A stretch of DNA of 64,000 nt from Deltaproteobacteria bacterium. GTDB taxonomy: Bacteria > Desulfobacterota > Binatia > UBA1149 > SPBQ01. The stretch is from contig JAJCZM010000009.1 of assembly GCA_029262375.1 (NCBI GenBank), positions 1 through 64,000 on the forward strand. Direction: 5' to 3'. A program made the position numbers and the translations under genes. The notes under the pieces are model-generated. The model searched no databases and was not told the DNA's origin. It saw only the letters and a program-made list of their open reading frames with translations. Below, in pieces: positions 43,784-55,319 of the stretch (position 1 is the first letter of the stretch; each line of letters opens with the position of its first letter).

Positions 43784-45457
43784 CTAGAACGGCGCCGGAC
43801 TCTCAATCGTAACGAACTCGTTGCTCCCGGGATGTCGCAAGCGAAGCATCTCGGCGTGCAACATGAGTCGCTCCCCTCCGCGGCCGTAAAGGTTGTCACC
43901 GACGATAGGCGCTCCAAGACCAAGGTGATGGGCCGCGTGGATGCGCAGCTGATGCGTGCGCCCCGTCACGGGACGCAGCTCGATCCGCGTGCGCCCTGCC
44001 CTACGTTCGATCACCCGCCAATGTGTAACCGCGCGTTTGCCATTCACTGGGTCGTGAATCTGCCGCGGTCGATCATCCCGGTCACCGCGCACCGCGAGAT
44101 CGATCGTTCCTTCATCTCCTTCGACCTCCCCTTCGAGCCATGCGACGTAACGTTTCTCGATACGCCGCGTGGCGAATTGCCGTTGCAAATTCGCATGTGC
44201 TTGTGGATCCATCGCAGCGATCAGAAGGCCTGAGGTATCCATGTCCAGGCGATGAACGAACAGCGGTCCCTCCACTGAGGGCTTGAGCGCCCGCAGGCGC
44301 ACGGTGGCAGAGTCCGTGATCTTCACGTTGCTCGACGGTACCGATAAGAGACCCGAAGGTTTGTCGATCACGACCAGCCGCTCGTCCTCAAATACGACGC
44401 GGATGTCGAGACGGTTGGTAGCCGGCGGCGAATACGGCTCCAACGATTCGACTTCGACTCCCTCGAGCATGAACGGAAGCAACGGACCGCACTTGGTCCG
44501 ACAAGCGCGGTAATAGACGCCCGACATGCGCCCGCCCGCCAGTGGCGCAGCGCCGAACCAGAACTCCGCGAGCGCGATCGGTCGCAAACCGTTTGCGTGC
44601 GCATAGCCCAGTAACTTCGGCGCGGCGCAGTCTCCAGCGCCCGACGGCGGGAAGCGCTTGCCGTACAGATCGCGCAGCTCTCGCGTCTCGCCGCGCGCGT
44701 TCGCCACACGATACGCCGCATGCACTCTTCGCTGCGTTCGGCGCAACAAATAGTCGCGAAGGCGCTCGAAGGCCGCGAGTCGGCGTTCGAGCTTCACGAG
44801 CGGTCCCAGCACCTGGCTCCGCTCGCGTAGGGTTCGCTCCTTCAGTCGCCGGCGCTCGGTCTTGTCAGCGCAACTGCGCCTCGCCAGTTTCTCTAGAAGT
44901 GCCGCATCGGCCGTGCCGGCACGTCGCTGCTCACGACGAAGCCGACGATTCTCGATGTGGTTGGCTCGAAGGGCATCTGACTCGCAAGTGTAACGGCCCT
45001 CGAACTCTTCGGCCGCGGACCTCGCAGTCGCCAATTCTTCAGACCGTGCAAGCGCTTGTAGGCTGGCATCGAGCGCGTCAATGTCGGCCTGCCCGTCGCG
45101 TTCTATTCGCTCTCGCTCAGCCACATCGAACAGGGGCGGAACAAAACCGCGGACGTTCCACCGGTCTCCATGTTTTCCTGAGAAGCCGCGCAAGAAACCG
45201 AGCTGCCCACACGGTGTTTCTACTGCGAGCACACCGAACATCCGGCCGCTGCCGGGCTCATCGAGCGCGGCGCTCTCGGTGTCATCGGCCACCCGCCCTC
45301 GGCGCAACTCGGCTAGCAACGCTTCTCCCGCAGCCAGCGCGAGCCCGGTCGGGCGTCGCTCTTCGAATGGATTCGGAAACGGCGACCGTCGCGCCTCCGG
45401 TACATCTGGCAGTACAGGACGCCCCCCGATACCGAAGACCGTTACCAGCGAATGCAT
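43784..45457 (-). CDS. RluA-family pseudouridine synthase with long N-terminal extension
   Basis: The 557-residue protein ends in an RluA catalytic domain (residues about 340-557): VVIDKPSGLLSVP, HRLDMDTSGLLIAAM with the catalytic Asp, RPVTGRTHQLRIH and GDNLYG. The N-terminal 330 residues are not a standard S4 domain; they contain an Arg-rich coiled coil (RRLRREQRRAG; ERRRLKERTLRERSQ) and a segment with Cys (YYRACRTKCGPLLPFML). Similar long forms exist in Bacteroidetes. The ATG at 45457 has GAGG 5 bases upstream. The target uridine in rRNA or tRNA is unknown. Confidence 0.85.
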   Translation of the reverse strand: MHSLVTVFGIGGRPVLPDVPEARRSPFPNPFEERRPTGLALAAGEALLAELRRGRVADDTESAALDEPGSGRMFGVLAVETPCGQLGFLRGFSGKHGDRWNVRGFVPPLFDVAERERIERDGQADIDALDASLQALARSEELATARSAAEEFEGRYTCESDALRANHIENRRLRREQRRAGTADAALLEKLARRSCADKTERRRLKERTLRERSQVLGPLVKLERRLAAFERLRDYLLRRTQRRVHAAYRVANARGETRELRDLYGKRFPPSGAGDCAAPKLLGYAHANGLRPIALAEFWFGAAPLAGGRMSGVYYRACRTKCGPLLPFMLEGVEVESLEPYSPPATNRLDIRVVFEDERLVVIDKPSGLLSVPSSNVKITDSATVRLRALKPSVEGPLFVHRLDMDTSGLLIAAMDPQAHANLQRQFATRRIEKRYVAWLEGEVEGDEGTIDLAVRGDRDDRPRQIHDPVNGKRAVTHWRVIERRAGRTRIELRPVTGRTHQLRIHAAHHLGLGAPIVGDNLYGRGGERLMLHAEMLRLRHPGSNEFVTIESPAPF

Positions 45458-45469
45458 CCGAGCCTCATA

Positions 45470-45521
45470 GCTCACACGAGCGCCCAACGCTCACGGCTCA
45501 CACGAACGCCCAACGCTCATG
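45470..45521. repeat. 26-bp tandem duplication upstream of the pseudouridine synthase
   Basis: Two adjacent 26-base units (45470-45495 and 45496-45521) share the core ACGCCCAACGCTCA and differ at two or three positions. They lie in the 5' region of the gene. The reading frame continues through part of the first unit, but the preferred start is downstream. Confidence 0.8.
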
Positions 45522-45623
45522 GCTAACCAGGCGTGCTGGCCGATTGGCTCATCCGGGGTGAAAAAAGGCCGGCAACAATCGCTCGAGGCAGCAGCACGAC
45601 CGCCTGAAAACCAAACGCTCACT

Positions 45624-46118
45624 TCATGAAATCGTGCCGTCGGCGATGCGCGCGACCAAGTCGAGACTGCTCACGATCCCGATCGGAACGTTGTCTTCGG
45701 TCACGATCAGGCGATGTATGTGACGCCGCTTCATCAGCCCGGCGATCTCTTGCAGAGTCGCGTCCGCCCGCACGCAAATGACGTCGACGATCATCACATC
45801 ATCTACCGTTTGGCGTCGCATACTGTCGGACGAGATCGACGCTTCCAACGAAACCTCGCCCTCCGCGTCCAGGTTACCGAGCATGCCCGCATCGGTTTGA
45901 TAGTCGACCAGATATCCGGCTACGGAGTCCTCGACGACGAGCTGTTTCACGATGTCGGAACGCGATACGACGCCGATCACCTTGCCCGCGCGGTCAACTA
46001 CAGGTGCTCCCGTGATCTTGTGCTCGATCAGGAAGCGTTCCAGCGCCAGCAGGGTCATTGACGGTGGAACCGTCAGGACCTTGCTAGTCATCAGATCTCT
46101 CGCTGTCATTGTGTTCAT
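45624..46118 (-). CDS. CBS-domain pair protein
   Basis: The 164-residue protein is two CBS domains: ARDLMTSKVLTVPPSMTLLA to GVVSRSDIVKQL, and VDDVMIVDVICVRADATLQE to GIVSSLDLVARI, with a linker of about 45 residues between. Stand-alone CBS pairs sense adenine nucleotides or NAD and usually regulate a partner. AGGAGAACG lies before the ATG. It is downstream of sodC in the same direction, 311 bases away. Confidence 0.88.
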   Translation of the reverse strand: MNTMTARDLMTSKVLTVPPSMTLLALERFLIEHKITGAPVVDRAGKVIGVVSRSDIVKQLVVEDSVAGYLVDYQTDAGMLGNLDAEGEVSLEASISSDSMRRQTVDDVMIVDVICVRADATLQEIAGLMKRRHIHRLIVTEDNVPIGIVSSLDLVARIADGTIS

Positions 46119-46429
46119 CGTTCTCCTAGCAGGATACGCAACACCGCTGACCTTCGCCAGTGGGCTCACGCACTACCGATCGTAGCGAGCGCGCTTCCCA
46201 CGCTTTGCGCGGCTGTCACCATTTTCCTCGCCCCCACGCCGTGGGCCGCCGCCTACCGAGCAGTTGCCGACTGACAGGAGCCAGCTCGGTCAACTTGAAG
46301 ACGGGGACTAACATTCAGGGCAGTGGCAGCGGCAGACCATACCGTCGCCCTAACGCGTTCCTCGGCGCCGAGCCGCCGGGACGGCCTGGAGCATCTGTTG
46401 ATTGGTCGACGGTCCGGAACCGGCCCGCG
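46119..46429. other. Intergenic region without recognised features
   Basis: No gene, hairpin terminator or promoter was recognised in the 311 bases between sodC and the CBS gene. It presumably holds the CBS promoter. Confidence 0.4.
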
Positions 46430-47098
46430 TTACTTCGCCGCGCCGATCACACCGCAAGCCATGCGGGGCCCTGCGTTACCCGTCGGCTGAGTCTCGAGAT
46501 CATCAACATCGGCGTGAACGATGATCGAACGTCCAAGAATCGATTGTCGGCCGAGCAACGCGATGATCATATCGACACGTTCATACTTCGCGTTGCCATC
46601 GCCGTCGGCGACCAGGTTGCCGAGATCACCTTCGTGACGTTCGCCGCGCTTGCCTTCGGGTCCGGAGTGCATGATTCCCTGCGAACTGAAGTGACCACCC
46701 GCCGATGTCGCGTCGGGCGCCGAACAGTCGCCGATCTCATGAATATGGAATCCGTGTTGGCTGTCGGGCGCGAAGCCGCTGAATGTCGCAGTGATCTGAA
46801 TGCCCTTGGTGAGCTTTTTGAACTCGACGCTGCCGCGGACTTTGTTTCCCGCGGTCGGCTGCAAATGCGCGACGGCGCTCGTGACCAGCGGCGGCGGGAC
46901 CAGAGCGGGCCGTTGTCGAGCGGGTGCCTTGTTCGCGGCAGGCGTCGGGGCCGGCTTAGCTGATTTCTTGACGGGTGCGCTATCCGTGTGCGGGCCGGCG
47001 CACGCCGTCCCGAAAAATGCCGCCACCAGAACGACGGTTGCCAGCGACAATGCCGCCATGACGCCCATGACGCCCAAACGAGAATTTGTGTGTTTCAT
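46430..47098 (-). CDS. sodC: Exported Cu,Zn superoxide dismutase
   Basis: The 222-residue protein has an N-terminal signal (VMAALSLATVVLVAAFFGTA with Cys after it, possibly a lipoprotein), a Pro/Ala/Lys-rich linker of about 45 residues and a SodC domain. The metal ligands are visible in HGFHIHEIGDC, GGHFSSQGIMHSG, HEGDLGN and IIVHADVDD, and the disulfide Cys pair ends in RMACGVIG. It converts superoxide to peroxide in the periplasm. The ATG at 47098 begins MKHTNSRLG. It follows katG by 49 bases, so the product peroxide can be removed by the neighbour. Confidence 0.94.
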   Translation of the reverse strand: MKHTNSRLGVMGVMAALSLATVVLVAAFFGTACAGPHTDSAPVKKSAKPAPTPAANKAPARQRPALVPPPLVTSAVAHLQPTAGNKVRGSVEFKKLTKGIQITATFSGFAPDSQHGFHIHEIGDCSAPDATSAGGHFSSQGIMHSGPEGKRGERHEGDLGNLVADGDGNAKYERVDMIIALLGRQSILGRSIIVHADVDDLETQPTGNAGPRMACGVIGAAK

Positions 47099-47147
47099 CA
47101 AACCGAAGCTCCTGACCGCCGTCCGCATCGACCGGTGCGACCCGGCC

Positions 47148-49412
<2,265 letters not shown>

Positions 49413-49647
49413 TCACCACGGGAACACAGACGCACAGCGTATACAATGACGAGATCGCTTCACCGCGGGTAGGAGCCCACGGATGCGTTCTCGCGGAAGA
49501 GCCGCGATCGGTTCTGCCCAGCGATTGCGAATCATTGAGCACGAGGTCAGCCTCCTCCACCGGATGCCAGTTCAGTTAGCGGGTACAGCCGACCGGTGCT
49601 CCCGTCTTCGATTTGCCTCCCGCCGCCCGCGCCGTATTGTGCAGCCG

Positions 49648-50190
49648 ATGACCACGTTGGCCACCGTTGTTCTGGGCAGTCCCGCTAACGACCCACTGAT
49701 GGACGCTATCGTGCGCAGAATCGAAGCGGCCGGCATTCTCGTTGCTGCAGTGGCCCTGGACCTGCGTATCGACGACGACGCGATTCACCGAGCGCGATTT
49801 CGCGAAACGCTGGCGGACGTTGCGGGCAGCCCGATCCTTGGCGGCTTTTCGCTAGGTGCTCGGATTGCCGCCACGTTGTGCGCGGAAGTGACGCCGCGAG
49901 CGTTGCTTGCCTTCGGGTACCCGTTTCATGCCGCCAATGACTGCGAGACGTGTCATGGACTGCCGGCCTTGTGTGCAGTGAACGTGCCGACGCGGATCAT
50001 CCAGGGGACCCGCGACCCGCACGGCACCGAGGCCGAAATCAGAACGTACGCGCTGCCCGATTGCATACAGATGCGCTGGCTCCCCGATGGCAATCACCGC
50101 TATCGGCCAAGACAACGTTCGGGTTTCACACACGAAGATCATATCGCGACCGCCGCAGATTGCGCGATCTCGTTTGTTCGTAGCCAATAG
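49648..50190 (+). CDS. Small alpha/beta hydrolase
   Basis: The 180-residue protein has the nucleophile elbow GGFSLGARIAATL (GxSxG), an acid loop GTRDPHGT and a terminal catalytic His in PDGNHRYRPR. It matches the KANL3/Tex30-like or dienelactone-hydrolase-like short group. The ATG at 49648 is chosen at the beginning of homology (MTTLATVVLGSP). The AlkB gene follows 8 bases later, so they are co-transcribed. Substrate is unknown. Confidence 0.8.
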   Translation: MTTLATVVLGSPANDPLMDAIVRRIEAAGILVAAVALDLRIDDDAIHRARFRETLADVAGSPILGGFSLGARIAATLCAEVTPRALLAFGYPFHAANDCETCHGLPALCAVNVPTRIIQGTRDPHGTEAEIRTYALPDCIQMRWLPDGNHRYRPRQRSGFTHEDHIATAADCAISFVRSQ

Positions 50191-50198
50191 ATGCTCCC

Positions 50199-51116
50199 GT
50201 GACACGACAATCGCCCACACGCGCTTTGCCCGAAGACGGCCGCTCGCTGATAGAGCGGTCGGGATTTTCCTATCTTCCTCGTTTCATCGGTGCCGAAGAA
50301 GCCGATGCGTTGATCGCGTACTTCGGCGGGATCCGACCGTTGTGGGAGCAGCGCCATCGTGACGTCGATCATGATCGTCCGGGAGAACACAGCCGCCGAC
50401 TCACGCGCCCCGTCTACTGGTTGGGGGCGTGGCAGTTCGCTTGTCTGGGGTACTACGCCGAGCCCGATCATCGCGAAGACCGCTGTCTTCGGGCCGAACC
50501 ATTTCCCCGCGTCATGAACACCATTCTCGATCGCCTGCGACCGATACTGCAGTCACACGACGAGACCTTCGAAGACGTCCCCAACAGCTGTCTCATCAAC
50601 TACTATGGCCGCGAGGTTGGCGATGGACCACCTCGTGACTACGCTCGACTGCGGATGCATCGCGATGGCGAACCCGGGCCGGTGGTGATGTTCTCGATCG
50701 GCCAGCCGGGACTCTTGGAGTTCGTAGACCCCGACGAATCCGATGCAGCGGAACTGGCGGTTTGGACGCGTCACCGTTCGGTGTGCGTCTTGAGTGGTCC
50801 GGAGTTCAAAGACCGCCTCTACCATCGAATCACACAGGTGCGTTTTGGCGACGAGCCGGCTATCGCTTCCCGGATCGAAGGCTTTGACGTCCGGCGCGTG
50901 AGCGTGTCGTTTCGGCATGTACCCGAAGCGCTCATCTCCGAGTTCGATGAGCTCAGTACGCAATCGCGTGCGCTCGTTCGAGACTATGTTGAGGATCTCG
51001 CGGAGGACTCAACGCATTTTCGTGCCCAGCTCGAGCGCAGCCCGGTGTTGGAACACAAAGAGGCGCTGCTTATCGGAAAACGCGCGAGTAGGGCTAGCGA
51101 TCTCGAAAACGCGTAG
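50199..51116 (+). CDS. AlkB-like 2-oxoglutarate/Fe(II) dioxygenase
   Basis: The 305-residue protein shows the AlkB double-stranded beta-helix: substrate loop NSCLINYYGREVGDGPPRDY, iron-binding LRMHRDGEPG (HxD), VVMFSIGQPG, second iron His in LYHRITQV and the 2-oxoglutarate Arg pair in VRRVSVSFRHV. AlkB enzymes remove alkyl lesions from DNA or RNA. The C-terminal 60 residues beyond the core are helical. GTG start, close behind an alpha/beta hydrolase. Length exceeds E. coli AlkB (216 residues), mostly from the N-terminal extension. Confidence 0.85.
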   Translation: MTRQSPTRALPEDGRSLIERSGFSYLPRFIGAEEADALIAYFGGIRPLWEQRHRDVDHDRPGEHSRRLTRPVYWLGAWQFACLGYYAEPDHREDRCLRAEPFPRVMNTILDRLRPILQSHDETFEDVPNSCLINYYGREVGDGPPRDYARLRMHRDGEPGPVVMFSIGQPGLLEFVDPDESDAAELAVWTRHRSVCVLSGPEFKDRLYHRITQVRFGDEPAIASRIEGFDVRRVSVSFRHVPEALISEFDELSTQSRALVRDYVEDLAEDSTHFRAQLERSPVLEHKEALLIGKRASRASDLENA

Positions 51117-51256
51117 GCCATGGGTATGGCAAGACCTCGATCGGTACCGATGACACGATAGAATAATGTCGGGCGACATCGGCGTCGAGTGCGTCAAGCC
51201 GGTGCCTTGCTCCATGAATGCGAACAGCCGGGTGTGCCGCGCGCGACGGGCGACTA

Positions 51257-54200
51257 CTACGGGTCCACCTTTCCGCTCAGCCCCAGCGTGAAGCAAAACG
51301 TTGCGCCGTGCTCGTCGTTTCGCGCCAGCGACAATGTCCCGCCGTGTGCTTCAACGATCGACTTGCTGATCGACAAGCCCAAGCCAAGGCCGCCTTCCTT
51401 AGTCGTGTAGAACTGATGGAACATCTCCTGCGCAGCCTCGCGCCCGATGCCGCCCGCGGTATCTGAGACGGAGACCTCCACAGCGGCCTCATCCTTCTTG
51501 CGCCCGCCCACCGTGACGACGCGGTGAGGTCTGGCACGAACGACCAGAACGTCGATCGCGTTGCGAATCAAGTTCAGTAAGACCTGCTGAATCTGAACGG
51601 AGTCCACGCGCACCAGGAGATCGGGATCACACGAGACCTCGAGCTGCACGTCGTGCTCACTCAGATCGGCTCGGATTAGTGCGGCCGTGTCGTTTATCAG
51701 ATCGCTCAGACGCCGGTCGCGATGCTCGGACGGCTCCTTGCGCACGTGGCCACGCACGCGTCGTATGATCTCCCCGGCGCGCATCGCGAGATCCGCGATC
51801 TTCTCGTTCGCTTTCACCAAATCGGGAATGTCGACCCGCGTGTCGCGCAAATTATTGTTGATGCCGCGCGCGAAGTTCGAGATCGCGGCCAAAGGCTGAT
51901 TGATTTCGTGGGCGATACCGGCGGCGAGCTCGCCCATCGTGCCGATTCTCAATGCATGAGCGAGCGCGTCACGGTGAGCGTCCGACTCTGCGTCGCTTGC
52001 GATGCGCTCGACGACATTCGCAAACATATCAGCGGCGACGGCGAACAAATTGCCCGCTGCAGTAAGCCAGTGTCGCCCGGGCGTTTTCGAGGCGAGCGCG
52101 AGAACGCCGAGCGAACCGCGGGCACCTTCGATCGGAACGGCCGTGAAGGACTGAATTCCCAATGAATCCGCCCAGGCGCGTTCCGTCGTGGCCTGCGCCG
52201 GAATCTGCGAAAACTCGGAGACCTCGACCGGTCGACCGAGCCGCAAGTAGTCAGCGATCCAACCTTGCCCCGACAAGGACAGCGCGCTCCGTGATACGCC
52301 GTGCTCCGCGCTCCACTGGTAGATAGTGTTCAGTTCGCCGGCCCCACGACGCATCAACGTCAACACCGCATAGTCGGCTCCCGCTCCCGCTCCGAACGCG
52401 GCGAGCGCATCCTCGATGCCGCTATCGAGGCGGGCGGTCGGGAGATTGATGAAATCGGTCGCCAATTTCGTGAAGATGCCTTCGAGAACGGCGTATGCCG
52501 CACGTTCGTTGTGTAGTTTCTCGCGGGCGATCGCGTTGGAGAACATCTCGGCGGCGATCGTTAGCAGCGCTTCGGTATCCTCAGGCCAACGAACGGGTTC
52601 TGCGTACGAGGCGAGCGACAGAAATCCGATCACTACATTGTCGGCGATCACCGGCACATCGATCACCGCCCGCAAACCGAATCGCTGGGCAGCCTGTCTG
52701 TCGGCAACTGCTTCGCTGGGCAGACTGGCGATATCCTCGATCACAACCGCCCGGCGCTGCATGAGTTCTTCGACAACCCAGGGATAATTCTTCGCGGGGA
52801 CGGAATCGAGCATGCTGGTCTCGTCGTCCAGTCCTTCCTCATGCCATACGTGCACGTTCGGCGGATCATCCAGGGAGTCACCGAACAAGAACACCGCTGC
52901 GCCTGACACGCCCACGTATCGGGCTAGGGACTCGAGAGCCGACGCGATGCCGGTCTCGAGATCCTCGACAGGAACGCTCATGAAATCCACGGCGAGAGAG
53001 GCGATGAACGTCTGCATGCCGGCGCGTCTTTCGCGTTCGCCGTCGAGGCGCGCGGCTTCGAAGGCGGTCGAAAAGGTTCGAGCCGCTACGGTCAACAGTG
53101 GGACCCATTGGGCCACCTCGTGCGCGGACCTGGCGTCGCGCCCGAGTAACGCCAGCGCACTCTTCGTGTCTCCGGAGGTCTCGATCGGGACATGGACGCA
53201 GCAATGGATATCCAGCAGCTCGAGACCTTCGCGTTCCTTCGCTGCCTCGGGTGGGAGTCGGTCGAGATCGCAAACCTCGACGACTTCGTTTCGTCCCAGC
53301 GTCTGCGCGAACCAGTGAAGGCCGCCGGAGGAAACCGACGCGAACAGTTTTTTGAAGTCGTGTGCACCCTGGGCATGCCATTCATGACTGACGTATGCCT
53401 CGCGGTGGGGCTCGAGTACTTCGATCATTCCCCATTCAACACCCGCAACCGCAGCCAATCGTTCGAGCGCCGCTTCCACTTCATGGTCGAGAGCCTCGGC
53501 CGATATTCCTACGAATCCAGTGGCGATTTCTGTAATCAGTTGATCGAACTGTGCGCGACGCCGCAGCGTGTCCTGGCCGTTCTTTCGCTCGGTGATGTCC
53601 TCGGTCACACCGGCTACTCGGGGCCCGTTGTCACCGCGCGCGGGAAGTGGAAACGCCCTCGAGTACAGCCATCGTTCGCTACCATCGCCCAGTAGCGCGC
53701 GATGCTCGAGCTCACCTGCTTTTTCGAGTGCGTCAAAGAGGTGCACGTTCATCGCGTCTTGATCGTCCGGATGCACCCGCCCGAGCCAGACACGAGGATC
53801 AGTAGGCGTTTCCGATTCGTCGAAGGGGACCCCGTAGAGGCTGTGGAGCGCCGCATTCGCATATATGATGCGCGAGGGATCGGGCCCCCAGAACCAGATA
53901 CCCTGCCCGACACCGGCGGCGTAGCTCCGCATGAGCGCGTCCGTTTCGCTCAAGACATCGACCACGCGTTTGCGCTCGAGCGCGTTGGCCGCAATCTGCG
54001 TTACAACCTCAAACATTGCGACGCTCTGTTCCTCCCATCTTCGAGGTGCCGCAGCCATGAAGCCTGCGAACCGGACCGCAGATGTATCCGTGCCAAGCGG
54101 AACCACGACCAGGGATGCGACGGCACGCTCCGCGAGAAACGCTTTATCGGCCGCGCAGAGTTCCTCGCTCGCGGCAACATCGTGGATATTGACGGTGAGA

Positions 54201-54907
54201 CCACGGGCAATACGGTCGAGCGCCCAGCGTCCAACGTTCCCCGAAATCGCCGAGCGCTCGTCGGCGTCCATCACCGACACCGACTCGCCGCGTACCCAAC
54301 CGGGCGCGCAGACGAACATGTCCGAGACACCGTCGTAGCGGAAGACGCCGCAGCGATCCGCCTCGGCGAATGTACCAACCGCTGCGAGAATTCGGGAGAT
54401 ACCTGTATCCAGCTCGTCTGCGGCCAACGTGACGAGCTCGGAAACCAGGCCCGTTAGCTCCAGATCGAAAGCGAGCCGCCGTGAGAGAGCACGCGCCGCG
54501 TGGTCGCCGCCATCGTCAAACGCTTCGAACTGCGTGATGAAATACTCGGCCTTGCCGTCTCTGTTTCGAATCGCCGAGGCGTAAGCACGTGCACCAATCT
54601 CATGGCCGTCCTTGTGCACGTAGAAGCGATCGAGTGGACGCCCGTCAGTCTCACCCGATGCAATACGAGCGGCGTCTTGTCGCAACTCCTCGCCGCTGTG
54701 TCTTCGCAGAAGGTCATCGAGAGGAACCTGTGCCAGTTCCTCTCGCGTGTACCCCAGCATGCGACAGGCGGTCTCGTTCGCCCAGACAAAGTTGCCTCGC
54801 AAGTCTCGAATCAGGGTTCCGACGGGTGATAGACGAAAGACATCGGCGAACGCACTGGCCGGGTCGCCCGTTTCCAGACCTTCCCCATGTGGGTGGGATA
54901 CGCTCAT
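51257..54907 (-). CDS. Multi-PAS/GAF sensor histidine kinase
   Basis: The product of about 1216 residues is a soluble hybrid sensor: PAS (residues 15-135), GAF (150-310), PAS (325-445), then three consecutive GAF domains (about 450-620, 635-790, 800-965), a HisKA domain with the phosphorylated His in GIAHEINQPLAAISNFARG, and HATPase_c with LLNLIRNAID, VSDTAGGIG and EGGLGLGLSISKSIVE. The phosphoacceptor and FYTTKEGG segments place it in the FixL/NtrB-like HPK4 class. It has no membrane helix. The start could also be GTG at 54931. No response regulator is adjacent. Confidence 0.92.
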   Translation of the reverse strand: MSVSHPHGEGLETGDPASAFADVFRLSPVGTLIRDLRGNFVWANETACRMLGYTREELAQVPLDDLLRRHSGEELRQDAARIASGETDGRPLDRFYVHKDGHEIGARAYASAIRNRDGKAEYFITQFEAFDDGGDHAARALSRRLAFDLELTGLVSELVTLAADELDTGISRILAAVGTFAEADRCGVFRYDGVSDMFVCAPGWVRGESVSVMDADERSAISGNVGRWALDRIARGLTVNIHDVAASEELCAADKAFLAERAVASLVVVPLGTDTSAVRFAGFMAAAPRRWEEQSVAMFEVVTQIAANALERKRVVDVLSETDALMRSYAAGVGQGIWFWGPDPSRIIYANAALHSLYGVPFDESETPTDPRVWLGRVHPDDQDAMNVHLFDALEKAGELEHRALLGDGSERWLYSRAFPLPARGDNGPRVAGVTEDITERKNGQDTLRRRAQFDQLITEIATGFVGISAEALDHEVEAALERLAAVAGVEWGMIEVLEPHREAYVSHEWHAQGAHDFKKLFASVSSGGLHWFAQTLGRNEVVEVCDLDRLPPEAAKEREGLELLDIHCCVHVPIETSGDTKSALALLGRDARSAHEVAQWVPLLTVAARTFSTAFEAARLDGERERRAGMQTFIASLAVDFMSVPVEDLETGIASALESLARYVGVSGAAVFLFGDSLDDPPNVHVWHEEGLDDETSMLDSVPAKNYPWVVEELMQRRAVVIEDIASLPSEAVADRQAAQRFGLRAVIDVPVIADNVVIGFLSLASYAEPVRWPEDTEALLTIAAEMFSNAIAREKLHNERAAYAVLEGIFTKLATDFINLPTARLDSGIEDALAAFGAGAGADYAVLTLMRRGAGELNTIYQWSAEHGVSRSALSLSGQGWIADYLRLGRPVEVSEFSQIPAQATTERAWADSLGIQSFTAVPIEGARGSLGVLALASKTPGRHWLTAAGNLFAVAADMFANVVERIASDAESDAHRDALAHALRIGTMGELAAGIAHEINQPLAAISNFARGINNNLRDTRVDIPDLVKANEKIADLAMRAGEIIRRVRGHVRKEPSEHRDRRLSDLINDTAALIRADLSEHDVQLEVSCDPDLLVRVDSVQIQQVLLNLIRNAIDVLVVRARPHRVVTVGGRKKDEAAVEVSVSDTAGGIGREAAQEMFHQFYTTKEGGLGLGLSISKSIVEAHGGTLSLARNDEHGATFCFTLGLSGKVDP

Positions 54908-55319
54908 ATGGGAAGACGCACGACGGATCACAATGTACTACGGCTAACACGCGAGCCCACCTTGAGGTAGTTCCACTTCGCGCCGTTGGGTTGGCGTTTT
55001 AAGCGATCTCGGTGACGGCGTCCGTGCTGGAGATGCTGTCGCGATGAACTTCTGCGTGGACTTGCAACCCAGATCCATCTGACCCGCACTGCGCTCCCGC
55101 AGCTTTAGCGTGTGAGCGATCAACGTTCTCCATCATCGAGAACCTCTCGTGGTCCGCCGGTCGGCCGGGGTACGTAGTTCCCCCAATAGCGCCACGACTC
55201 GCAGACGACTATGTTTCCCGCAGCCTCGCGCTAGGTCGCTGGTTGGAACTACGGCCATGCAATGTACGACGAGTGAACGAGGCGGCCAGCCAGCGCATCA
55301 TGCAGATGGGGAAGCAACC
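54908..55319. other. Divergent intergenic region, no recognised features
   Basis: The 412 bases between the kinase and the cohesin-like gene must carry both promoters. No clear -35/-10, sigma-54 element, riboswitch or gene was recognised. Confidence 0.4.
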
